A stretch of DNA of 40,283 bases from a virus, in the IMG/VR virus record IMGVR_UViG_3300044533_001663, positions 1 through 40,283 of that record; one strand, 5' to 3'. The notes beneath the pieces were generated by a model. That model was not told the origin of the DNA and did no database searches. It saw only the letters and a list, made by a program, of their open reading frames with translations. This document shows, in pieces, positions 23,286-30,590 of this stretch (the stretch's first letter is position 1; each line of letters opens with the position of its first letter). A program made the translations under genes and the position numbers.

Positions 23286-23773
23286 TGACGATGGCGAAGC
23301 GGGTTTCGTTGTGGGTGACCTTTGGCCAGCGGCAGGTCCAGGTGGGGTCGTACGACACCGCCGCCGAGGCCGAGGCTGTGCAGGCGCGCATGCTTGAGGC
23401 TGGCGCCGCTGGTGTGACCGTGGTCGACGCCGGGGCCCCGGACGGTGACGCGCTGGCGGGGCAGGTGGGGCTGCCGTGGCCGGTCTTGCGACAGCCCCCG
23501 AGTCTCGACGCCGAGATCGAGGCGCTGGACCGCGAGATGTGCCACGCGCGGATCGAGGCGGCAGCACGGCTTTTCCCCGTGGAGGGGGCCCTGCGCGTGT
23601 GGGGGATGCAGGGGCGGCGCATGCCTGGGGGGCACGTCTGGGGTGCGCCTGTGTCGCTGGGGACGTGCTCGACGATGGAGCACGCGCAGGAGATCGCGGA
23701 GGGCACGGTCGCGGCTGGGGATGTGGTCGGGGATCGGTGGGTGGTGGTGATCGTGGATGGGAGGTCGTCGTGA
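23285..23773 (+). CDS. Hypothetical protein, 162 aa
   Basis: The ATG at 23285 overlaps the resolvase stop. The N-terminal 50 residues look like a small alpha/beta domain (VSLWVTFGQRQVQVG, then an EAEAVQARMLEAG helix). Two further segments of similar flavour follow, and the C-terminus is VVVIVDG. The function is not recognised. It is coupled to the helicase gene, whose GTG overlaps its stop. Confidence 0.5.
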   Translation: MTMAKRVSLWVTFGQRQVQVGSYDTAAEAEAVQARMLEAGAAGVTVVDAGAPDGDALAGQVGLPWPVLRQPPSLDAEIEALDREMCHARIEAAARLFPVEGALRVWGMQGRRMPGGHVWGAPVSLGTCSTMEHAQEIAEGTVAAGDVVGDRWVVVIVDGRSS

Positions 23774-25770
23774 TCCCCCTCCCCTGCCCCGACGGCCAGA
23801 CCCCGCGCGCCTGGCAGACCCAAGCCCTCGCCGCCCTCCGCGACGCCGCCCGCGGCGCTGGCCTGCGCCGGGTGATCATCACGGCCGCGACCGGCACCGG
23901 CAAAGGGACGCTGCTCGCGGGCCTGTGCGCGATCTACACCCGGGCCAAGCAGCGCGTCTTGGTCTTGGTGCACCGCGACGAGCTGATCCGCGACCTCGCC
24001 GGCCGCTGCGAACTGGTCGGGGTGACGGTCGGCATCGTCAAGGGGGCCGAGAACGGGGTGCTGGCGCCCTGTGTCGTGGCCTCGGTACAGAGCCTGCGCG
24101 GTGAAAAGCGACTGGCGCAGCTCGGGCGCTTCGACCTGGTGATCACCGACGAGTGCCACCACGCCACCGCCCCGACCTACCAGGCGGTCTATGCACGGGT
24201 CGGTGAGGTGCGGACGGCGCTGGGGCTGCCCGCGGCGCTGCATGTCGGCCTGACCGCCACGCCCTTCAGGACCGCGAAGGCTGGGGGTGTCTCTGGCCTG
24301 GGTGACGCCTACGAGGCCATCATCTACGAGCACGGCATCCGGCAGGCCATCGAGGCGGGCGACCTCGTGACGCCCCAGGCGATCCGGGTGGACACCCACG
24401 TCGAGCTCGCGGGCCTCTCCGTCCGCGGCGGCGACTATGCAGAGGAGGACCTCGCGCGCGTCATCGACCACGACGAGCGCAACGAGGCGATCGCGCGCTG
24501 GTATGCCGAGAATGGCGGCTGCGCGAGGTTCCTCGGCTTCGGCGTCTCGATTGCGCACGCCGAGCGGCTGGCGGCGGCTATGCAGGCGCAGGGCATTGCC
24601 GTCGAGGCGGTCCACGGCACGATGCCTGCGGCGCTGCGGGCCGAGCGGCTGGCGGCTTTCAGGTCCGGCGCGCTGCGGGGGCTGTTCAGCCGGGATCTTC
24701 TGTTCGAGGGCTTCGACGCGCCTTTTGTTTCAATGCTTCTCGCGGTCCGCCCGACGGCGTCGCAGATCATCGCGCAGCAGCTCTTGGGGCGGGGCTTGCG
24801 GCTGTACCCGGGCAAAACGACGTGCCTGGCGGTGGACTTCGTTCGCTTCCTTGACGTGCTGGACCTAAGCCTCATCCCGAGCCTGGGGGCAGCCCCTGAG
24901 GCCGACGCTGACGTGGGGTCTGCCCCCGGTCTGCGCCCCGGCGACCTCGTGGTCCACCGCTATGATGACCACGGCGTGGGGCAGATCCTCAGTCTCGTGC
25001 CCGAGGCCGACAGCCTGTGCATCGTGCGGTGGCGGCCGTCGGAGCCAGACACGGCTGAGGCCAGGCACGGGCTCGCGGAGTTGGTCAGGGCCCCGCGCGA
25101 GGCGGTGGAGCAGGTGCCGATCCCACTGCGGGTGACGGGCGTCAGCGAGTCGTCGGTGTGCATCCTGCCCGGGTCCGACCCGCGGCGGGCGTGGCCGTGG
25201 GTGGCGCAGGGGGAGGGCACCAAGGCAGACCCCCGGCGGTGGGTCTGTGTCTGGGAGCCGCACCCGGATGAGCAGGTGCGCCCGGGCGGGGTGCTGGGCG
25301 CCGTGGCCGTCGTAGTGGAGACGACGGGCGGGTGGGTGCTCTGGGTGCACAGCGTGCGCAGGGGCAAGGTCAAGCCCGACGACACCGAGTGGGCCCCGGA
25401 GCCGTTCACCGCCCGGCCGCGCGAGGCCGGGCAGCGCGAGCCGGTGATGGAGCCTGGCGCGCTCGGGCGCCTGGGGCGGATGAAGGCTGGCGAGCGGGTG
25501 CTGGCGGCGTTGGGGTGCCGGGTGCCGGACCTCGGCGCGGCCTGGCGGCAGGCCCCGGCGACGGACGGGCAGGTGCGCCGGCTGCGGGCGCTGAGGTACG
25601 GTCGCGATCTGGGGGCTGTGACCCGCGGCGAGGCGTCGAGCCTGATCGGGGCGGCCGAGGGGTGGCGGGCGGTGGTGGCGGCGAGGATGGAGAACAGGCG
25701 GCAGCACGCAGTTTCGCGTGTGGGCGGCGGTAACGGTCAAGGGTCGCAGGAGGTGGCAGATGTCGGGTGA
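23770..25770 (+). CDS. SF2 DEAD/DEAH-type helicase with C-terminal accessory domains
   Basis: GTG 23770 gives 666 residues; in-frame sequence upstream is shadow. Motifs in order are Walker A AATGTGKGT (K45), DECH box (127-130), TAT (162-164) followed by PFR, and motif VI QLLGRGLR (337-344). These are the hallmarks of ResIII-type superfamily 2 helicases that unwind DNA during replication or repair. After the motor, near residue 391, GDLVVHRYDDHGVG recalls the Tudor-like domain at the end of PcrA/UvrD proteins. A final helical domain contains DGQVRRLRALRYG and GEASSLI, a pattern seen in other phage ATPases. The extra domains may tether the helicase to polymerase or DNA. Confidence 0.82.
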   Translation: MIPLPCPDGQTPRAWQTQALAALRDAARGAGLRRVIITAATGTGKGTLLAGLCAIYTRAKQRVLVLVHRDELIRDLAGRCELVGVTVGIVKGAENGVLAPCVVASVQSLRGEKRLAQLGRFDLVITDECHHATAPTYQAVYARVGEVRTALGLPAALHVGLTATPFRTAKAGGVSGLGDAYEAIIYEHGIRQAIEAGDLVTPQAIRVDTHVELAGLSVRGGDYAEEDLARVIDHDERNEAIARWYAENGGCARFLGFGVSIAHAERLAAAMQAQGIAVEAVHGTMPAALRAERLAAFRSGALRGLFSRDLLFEGFDAPFVSMLLAVRPTASQIIAQQLLGRGLRLYPGKTTCLAVDFVRFLDVLDLSLIPSLGAAPEADADVGSAPGLRPGDLVVHRYDDHGVGQILSLVPEADSLCIVRWRPSEPDTAEARHGLAELVRAPREAVEQVPIPLRVTGVSESSVCILPGSDPRRAWPWVAQGEGTKADPRRWVCVWEPHPDEQVRPGGVLGAVAVVVETTGGWVLWVHSVRRGKVKPDDTEWAPEPFTARPREAGQREPVMEPGALGRLGRMKAGERVLAALGCRVPDLGAAWRQAPATDGQVRRLRALRYGRDLGAVTRGEASSLIGAAEGWRAVVAARMENRRQHAVSRVGGGNGQGSQEVADVG

Positions 25771-26413
25771 GCAGATCGAGATGGTGCGGGGCAAGGCTGC
25801 GCTGAAGCTCTGGGCGGCGCCGAAGCTGCGCGCGGACGGGTCGGCCGAGGACCCGCGGCTGGTCGACGTCGAGGTGGACGGGTGGGTCCTCGGGCCGCTC
25901 CACGTGGCCGACTACGACGTGATGGAGACGCTGTCGGCGATGTCGCCGCTGGGGACGGCGCCGCCTGGGGTGGGCGCCGTCAGCCTGTACGGGCTGAGCA
26001 TCGGCCTGCGCCCGCCGCGGCGGTACATGGACCACCCCGGCAAGGCGGTCGAGGAGGGCAAGCTGGCCGCGCGGGTGATGTGGGAGCACGTCCTGCAGCA
26101 CGTGATCGAGAGGGTCGGGGACGATGAGGCGCAGGTGGTCGCACTCCTGCGGCAGCCCCAGCCCAAGGGGTCGCCGCTGGGCAGGGCCATGATCGACATC
26201 GGCAACGAAACGCTGCACAGGCTCGACACTGTCGAGGGGGTGGCCGAGGCGGCTCGACGCGCGGAGCAGGCCAACGACGCAGCCGCGGAGGCGGTGCAAG
26301 CGGACCGTGAGGCCGAGCAGGCGATCCAGTCGGCCATCGGGGCCGCGGCGCTGGCTCTGGGGCTGACGCTGGGTCTGCCCACTGGCGCAGAGGCGGTGCC
26401 CAATGTCGGCTGA
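25760..26413 (+). CDS. Hypothetical protein, 217 aa
   Basis: The start ATG 25760, inside the helicase end, has GGAGG six bases upstream. The first 100 residues are alpha/beta, with a PPRRYMDHPGKA loop. A helical region follows with an EAARRAEQANDAAAEA coiled stretch, then a hydrophobic C-terminal AALALGLTLGLPTG segment. It overlaps the primase gene by 11 bp. The function is unknown; a primase-helicase accessory is possible by position. Confidence 0.5.
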   Translation: MSGEQIEMVRGKAALKLWAAPKLRADGSAEDPRLVDVEVDGWVLGPLHVADYDVMETLSAMSPLGTAPPGVGAVSLYGLSIGLRPPRRYMDHPGKAVEEGKLAARVMWEHVLQHVIERVGDDEAQVVALLRQPQPKGSPLGRAMIDIGNETLHRLDTVEGVAEAARRAEQANDAAAEAVQADREAEQAIQSAIGAAALALGLTLGLPTGAEAVPNVG

Positions 26414-29066
26414 ACAGACCCTCCTCGCCGCGGCCCTGGACTACGCCCGGCGCGGCTGGCGGGTGCTGCCGCTGCACAGCGTCGACCACCTGGGCGAGTG
26501 CACGTGCGGCAGCCCCTGTGCCTCGCCCGCGAAGCACCCGCGGCTGCCTGACGGGGTCAAGGGCGCGAGCGCCGACGCGCAGCAGGTCCGCGAGTGGTGG
26601 CGGCGCTGGCCCCATGCCAACGTCGGGGTCGCGACGGGGCCTGAGTCGGGCGTGTGGGTGCTGGACCTCGACCGCGCCAAGGCGGGCGAGGCGGACGGGC
26701 TCGCGGCTGTGCTCGACGTCTGCGAGTACGCCCTCGACCTCTCCGCAGCCGTGGAGACGGGCTCGGGCGGGCAGCACCTGTGGTGGGCGTGGCCGGAGGA
26801 GGGCACGGTCCAGAGCCGGGCCCGGGTGCTCACCCTCGACGGCGTCAAAGCTTCGGCCGATACCCGCGGCAGGGGCGGCTACGTCGTCGCGCCGCCGAGC
26901 GTCCATGCGTCGGGCCGGCTGTACCGCTGGACGCAGGAGCCCCCCACCGAGGGCCTGCCCGCCTGCCCAGGCGCGCTGCTCGAGGCGGTCCGGGCGCCGC
27001 AGCGCGAGGCCCCGCCTGCCGCGGCTGGCGGCCCCAGGGTCGCGCCTGAGCTTGACGGCGACTCACGGGCCGCCCGCTACGTCGAGGGCGCTCTGCGGCG
27101 CGCCTGCGAGCGCGTGGCTGCGTCGGCGCCTGGGGGCAGGCACGCGGCGCTGCTGCGCGAGGGCGAGACGCTGGGCGGGTGGGTGCACCTGGGGGTCTGC
27201 CCGCCGGAGGTGATGATCGAGGCTCTGACGGCTGCGGGCGTCGCTGCGGGCGTGCCTGAGGCTGAGGCGGTCCGGACGGCCCGTGACGCGGTGGCGCACG
27301 GGCAGGAGCGGCCCAGGGAGCTGCCCGCGGCGTCGTACGCGGGCAGGGGGCGGGCCCATGACGTGGGCGAGGAGGAGGTCGACGCAGCGGGCCTCGACTG
27401 GGATGTGCCCGACGCTGAGGAGGATGAGGGCGAGGATGATGGCTACGTGCCAGGCGTCGGCGTCGAGGTTGCGGAGGAGGACCCGGAGATCAGCGGCGTG
27501 CAGGTCCGGGGCCGGCCCCAGATCGTCGTCACCGGCCGGCAGCCCCGGGACGTGGTCGGCGACGCGCGGCGGGCGCTGGCCAGCCTGCGGGGCGCGGGCC
27601 GGCTCTACATGCGCGACGGGCGCGTGGTTCAGGTGGTCGTCACCGAGCACGGCCCCGCGATCCGCGAGGTTGGGGCCGACCAGCTGACGGCGTGCCTGGT
27701 CGAGTCGGCGGACCTCATCGAGCTCCGCCGGCCGCGGGCGCGCGAGATGACCGCGGGCGAAGCCCTGCTCGAGGAGCCCGCCAAGGCGATCCCCGGCTAC
27801 CTGCTGCCGGCGCTGGCAGGGTCGCGGGAGGAGTGGCTGCCGCTGCTGTCCAGGGTCGCAACCGCGCCCTACTACGACGCGGACGGGCGCCTTGTGGCGG
27901 ACCCTGGGTACGACCAAGGCAGCCGCGGCTACCTGTCCGAGGGGCTGGCGCGGGTGCGGATGACGGCAGACCAGGCGCTTGCTGTCATTGACGACTGGAT
28001 CGGGCAGTTCCCCTTTGTGGGGCCCGCCGACCGCGCGCATGCGCTGGCTTTCGCCTTGACGCCGATCGTGCGCGACCTGGTCCACGGGCCGGTGCCGATG
28101 ACCGTGTTTGAGGCGCCCGCCCCAGGCACCGGTAAGAGCCTCCTGATGCAGGTTCTGGCCTCGGCAGCGACCGGTCGCGCGGTCGAGCCGACGCCGATGT
28201 CCAGCCAAGAGGACGAGCGGCGCAAGGCGATGGGCTCGATGCTCCAAGAGGGCCGCCCCGTCGTGCTTCTAGACAACGTGCGCGGGCATCTTCACGACCC
28301 GGCTCTGGAGGGCGTGTTGACCGCGTACCCGACGTGGAGTGACCGCCGGATGGGTGGGCAGGACCGGCTCCGCGTGCCCGCCGTGGCTGTCTGGGGATTG
28401 TCGGGCAATAACTTGACCATGAACGCCGACCTTGCGCGGCGCACGGTCACGGTCCGTCTCGACGCACGCTGTGCTCGGCCTGAGGCGCGCACCGGCTGGC
28501 GGCACGCGGACCTGCTGCGCTGGACAGCAGACCATCGCGACGAGCTGCTGAGCGCGTTGCTGGCGCTGGTTCAGACGTGGCAGCTCGAGGGGCGACCGAC
28601 GGGGACTGCCGTGCTCGGCAGCTACGAGGCCTGGGCGCGCGTACTCGGCGGCATCCTCGTGGCCGTCGGTGTGGCGGGGTTCTTGGGCGACCGCGAGACG
28701 CGCGCCGAGACGGTCGACCCCGAGACGGCGGAGTGGGTGGGGCTGTTGCAGGTCTGGCTGACCGACCCGCAGCTCCGCGGGCGCAGGGCGGCGGGTGAGC
28801 TCGCGGCCGTCTGCGCAGACCGCGGGCTCCTGCTCGGGGTGCTGGGCGATGGGCAGCCCCTGTCGCGGTCGCGGCGCATGGGGCGCGCGCTCGGGGCGCT
28901 GCGCGGTCGGGTCTTCAGGATCGACGCTCAGCACGAGGTCGAGGTCGTCTCGCCCGGCATGCTCCACGGCGTGACCACCTACGAGGCTCGGGTGCTGGGC
29001 GAGGTGGGCAACGAGGTGGGCAAGGGCGGCCCGCGACAGGTTCTACCTTTCGAGCCGAGCCCTTGA
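26403..29066 (+). CDS. Prim-pol N-terminal domain fused to a helicase-type ATPase
   Basis: This 887-residue protein has an N-terminal bifunctional primase-polymerase domain. The D-L-D metal site is at 88-90 (in VWVLDLDRAK), the GSGGQH segment has His125, and RGRGGYVVAPPS lies near 155. An acidic linker follows (about 330-370, many Asp and Glu). The C-terminal motor has Walker A PAPGTGKS (K578) and a later Walker B-like VVLLDN and a sensor-like GNN. It should make primers and load or drive the replication fork. No separate DNA polymerase gene was seen, so it may also extend primers or depend on the host enzyme. It overlaps the upstream gene by 11 bp and is followed by a strong terminator and the origin-like region. 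Confidence 0.82.
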   Translation: MSAEQTLLAAALDYARRGWRVLPLHSVDHLGECTCGSPCASPAKHPRLPDGVKGASADAQQVREWWRRWPHANVGVATGPESGVWVLDLDRAKAGEADGLAAVLDVCEYALDLSAAVETGSGGQHLWWAWPEEGTVQSRARVLTLDGVKASADTRGRGGYVVAPPSVHASGRLYRWTQEPPTEGLPACPGALLEAVRAPQREAPPAAAGGPRVAPELDGDSRAARYVEGALRRACERVAASAPGGRHAALLREGETLGGWVHLGVCPPEVMIEALTAAGVAAGVPEAEAVRTARDAVAHGQERPRELPAASYAGRGRAHDVGEEEVDAAGLDWDVPDAEEDEGEDDGYVPGVGVEVAEEDPEISGVQVRGRPQIVVTGRQPRDVVGDARRALASLRGAGRLYMRDGRVVQVVVTEHGPAIREVGADQLTACLVESADLIELRRPRAREMTAGEALLEEPAKAIPGYLLPALAGSREEWLPLLSRVATAPYYDADGRLVADPGYDQGSRGYLSEGLARVRMTADQALAVIDDWIGQFPFVGPADRAHALAFALTPIVRDLVHGPVPMTVFEAPAPGTGKSLLMQVLASAATGRAVEPTPMSSQEDERRKAMGSMLQEGRPVVLLDNVRGHLHDPALEGVLTAYPTWSDRRMGGQDRLRVPAVAVWGLSGNNLTMNADLARRTVTVRLDARCARPEARTGWRHADLLRWTADHRDELLSALLALVQTWQLEGRPTGTAVLGSYEAWARVLGGILVAVGVAGFLGDRETRAETVDPETAEWVGLLQVWLTDPQLRGRRAAGELAAVCADRGLLLGVLGDGQPLSRSRRMGRALGALRGRVFRIDAQHEVEVVSPGMLHGVTTYEARVLGEVGNEVGKGGPRQVLPFEPSP

Positions 29067-29113
29067 CGGCGCCGAGTTTGATCACCGGCTGACAATGACC
29101 ATCAAGACGACAT

Positions 29114-29145
29114 AAACCCTCGGGTGCGCAAGCGCTCGGGGGTTT
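29114..29145 (+). terminator. Terminator of the replication operon
   Basis: A 14-bp stem (29114-29127 with 29132-29145) pairs fully if G-U pairs are allowed. It encloses a GCAA tetraloop and ends in TTT. It lies 47 bases after the prim-pol stop and should end early rightward transcription. Confidence 0.85.
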
Positions 29146-29190
29146 GCTGTTGGGTCTGCCGCGAAGCTCAGGCAGGGCGACGGCAGACCC

Positions 29191-29536
29191 AGGTGGGTGG
29201 GCAGGGTGGGATAGCCGGCCTCTGGGTGGGCAAGGTTTTGCTATCCCACCTCGCTTAGGATGACGTACAGAACGTCGTTACAAGCAAGCTGGGTGGGATA
29301 GGTGGGATAGGTGGGTTCTCCTACGTGGGTGCATGAGTGATGTGTCATATCACACATACGCACATGTACGTATGCGCCACGTGTGCACGCACACGTGTGG
29401 GGATGGCCGTTCTTGCCCACCTATCCCACCCAGTCGCGATTATGGCAGGAGTAAGCGACAATAGTGCTGGGTGGGATAGCTCGCGCTTGCCCACCTGGAG
29501 CCGGATCATCCCACCCTTGCCCACCCTTGCCCACCC
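29191..29536. repeat. Iteron-like array of two decamers, both orientations
   Basis: GGTGGGATAG copies end at 29214, 29301, 29310 and 29479, with inverted CTATCCCACC at 29241-29250 and 29421-29430 and a partial copy at 29507. GGTGGGCAAG occurs at 29225-29234, with inverted CTTGCCCACC at 29412, 29486, 29516 and 29526 and a partial copy at 29196. The shared core is GGTGGGNNAG. Two copies at 29292-29309 are tandem with a 9-bp period. The arrangement is that of replication-initiator binding sites beside a primase-helicase gene. Confidence 0.7.
29340..29397. repeat. Cluster of palindromes in the origin-like region
   Basis: Three inverted repeats follow each other: ATGTGT/ACACAT (29340-29345 and 29352-29357), CATACG/CGTATG (29355-29360 and 29369-29374), and a perfect 9-bp pair CACGTGTGC/GCACACGTG (29378-29386 and 29389-29397) with a two-base centre. 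The stretch alternates purines and pyrimidines, which favours cruciform or Z-like forms. Confidence 0.65.
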
Positions 29537-29580
29537 GCGGCAGCCCCTGCCTGGTCATGTGTGCGATCTCACACAGGCGC

Positions 29581-29602
29581 ACCGTATCGCTGATGATACG
29601 GT
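29581..29602. promoter_or_regulatory. 8-bp inverted repeat, candidate operator
   Basis: ACCGTATC (29581-29588) and GATACGGT (29595-29602) are perfect inverted arms with a six-base spacer. They lie 15 bases before the -35 of the late promoter, a usual place for an activator or repressor site. Confidence 0.55.
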
Positions 29603-29616
29603 CGAGGGTCTGCCGC

Positions 29617-29645
29617 TTGCGTGCTCGGGGTGGCGCGTGTAGTGT
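29617..29645 (+). promoter_or_regulatory. Late promoter candidate, TTGCGT-N17-TAGTGT
   Basis: TTGCGT (29617-29622) and TAGTGT (29640-29645, directly preceded by TG) are 17 bases apart. It would begin the transcript of the terminase, portal and capsid genes. The same -35 sequence is used before the major capsid gene. Confidence 0.6.
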
Positions 29646-29762
29646 GGTCGGGGCACCCACCCCTGGGGCCCCTCCCATGTCCGGTTTCCACCACACACGG
29701 TCGGAAAAACCGGAAATCTCCGCGACATACGAGCCGCCCGTGGGCCGCTCGACGAGGCGCCG

Positions 29763-30590
29763 GTGACCACGCCCGCACCTCCGCACCGGCCTGCAGGCCC
29801 GGCGGCAGATCCCAGACCACCCGCAGCTGCAGGCTCTGGGGCTGCCGCAGCGCCAGTCCGCTCGCGTCGTGAGGACCTGGCCGCCGAGGTGCGCGAGTGG
29901 GAGCTCCTCGCGGGCGAGTGTGGCGACGCACGGCCGAAGGAGCGGCTGGACATCCTCAAGGCTCTGCAGGCCGCGCGGGCGCGCTTGCGCGACTTCGACG
30001 CCGCGCTCACGGTCGACCGGCTCGCGGTTGAGGAGGCGGCGCGCAAGCGGTCCATGCTCGCCCTCGCCGCCGGCTCGCACGTCGCCGCGGGCCGCGCCGC
30101 ACAGCAGGCCGAGCAGTCGCGGCTTGAGCGCGAGGAGCGCGAGCGACAGGTCCGCGAGCAGGAGCTGGCGCGCGAGACCCCGGAGTCGGCGCTGGGCCTG
30201 CTCGGCGAGCGGCTGCGCGCCCTGCCGGCGGGGCAGCTGCGGCGCCTGCTCGACCTCGTGTGCCCGGCGCTCCACCTGGCGCCGGGCGTGCCCTGCGTCG
30301 CGTGCGGCCGGCCGACACCGGACAGCACCCCCGCGGCAGACCCAGGCGCGCCTGTCGTGGCGGTGGCGCCGCCTGTCGTGGCTGCCGCGCCGGCGGCGCC
30401 GGCCACGCACGCTGTAGCCTCGCACGCTGTGGCCCCGCAGGATGCCCCAGGACCGCGCGCGCGCCCGCAGGCGGCTCAGGGTCTGCCGCCGGCTGTGGGT
30501 GCTGCTGTGGGGCCCGTGGCCGCGCCACAGGCGGCACCGGCCGCCCGCCGCGTCATCGGGGCGCCGCGCGTGCCTGGGGGTGACCAGTGA
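29763..30590 (+). CDS. Putative terminase small subunit
   Basis: The 275-residue protein starts at GTG 29763. After a Pro/Ala-rich leader of about 35 residues it is helical, with a coiled stretch from about residue 85 to 140. A CVAC pair lies near residue 180, and the C-terminal 90 residues are low-complexity Ala/Pro. It lies directly upstream of the large terminase, whose GTG overlaps its stop. This position and the helical core suggest the DNA-recognition subunit. No helix-turn-helix was certain, so the call rests mainly on position. Confidence 0.5.
   Translation: MTTPAPPHRPAGPAADPRPPAAAGSGAAAAPVRSRREDLAAEVREWELLAGECGDARPKERLDILKALQAARARLRDFDAALTVDRLAVEEAARKRSMLALAAGSHVAAGRAAQQAEQSRLEREERERQVREQELARETPESALGLLGERLRALPAGQLRRLLDLVCPALHLAPGVPCVACGRPTPDSTPAADPGAPVVAVAPPVVAAAPAAPATHAVASHAVAPQDAPGPRARPQAAQGLPPAVGAAVGPVAAPQAAPAARRVIGAPRVPGGDQ

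Larger units (their letters stand above)
29067..29762. other. Non-coding origin-like and late-control region
   Basis: These 696 bases hold no supportable gene. From left to right they contain a strong terminator, direct and inverted decamer repeats (29191-29536), palindromes (29340-29397), an 8-bp inverted repeat (29581-29602), a promoter (29617-29645), and an inverted repeat CCGGTTT/AAACCGG (29681-29687 with 29707-29713). GC content is visibly lower here than in the genes. The region separates the early replication operon from the late terminase operon. Confidence 0.7.

Noticed and set aside
29337-29642. Possible 101-codon gene in the repeat region
   Set aside because: Its translation is made of the repeats and palindromes (His/Thr/Cys runs), with no good ribosome site and no family pattern.
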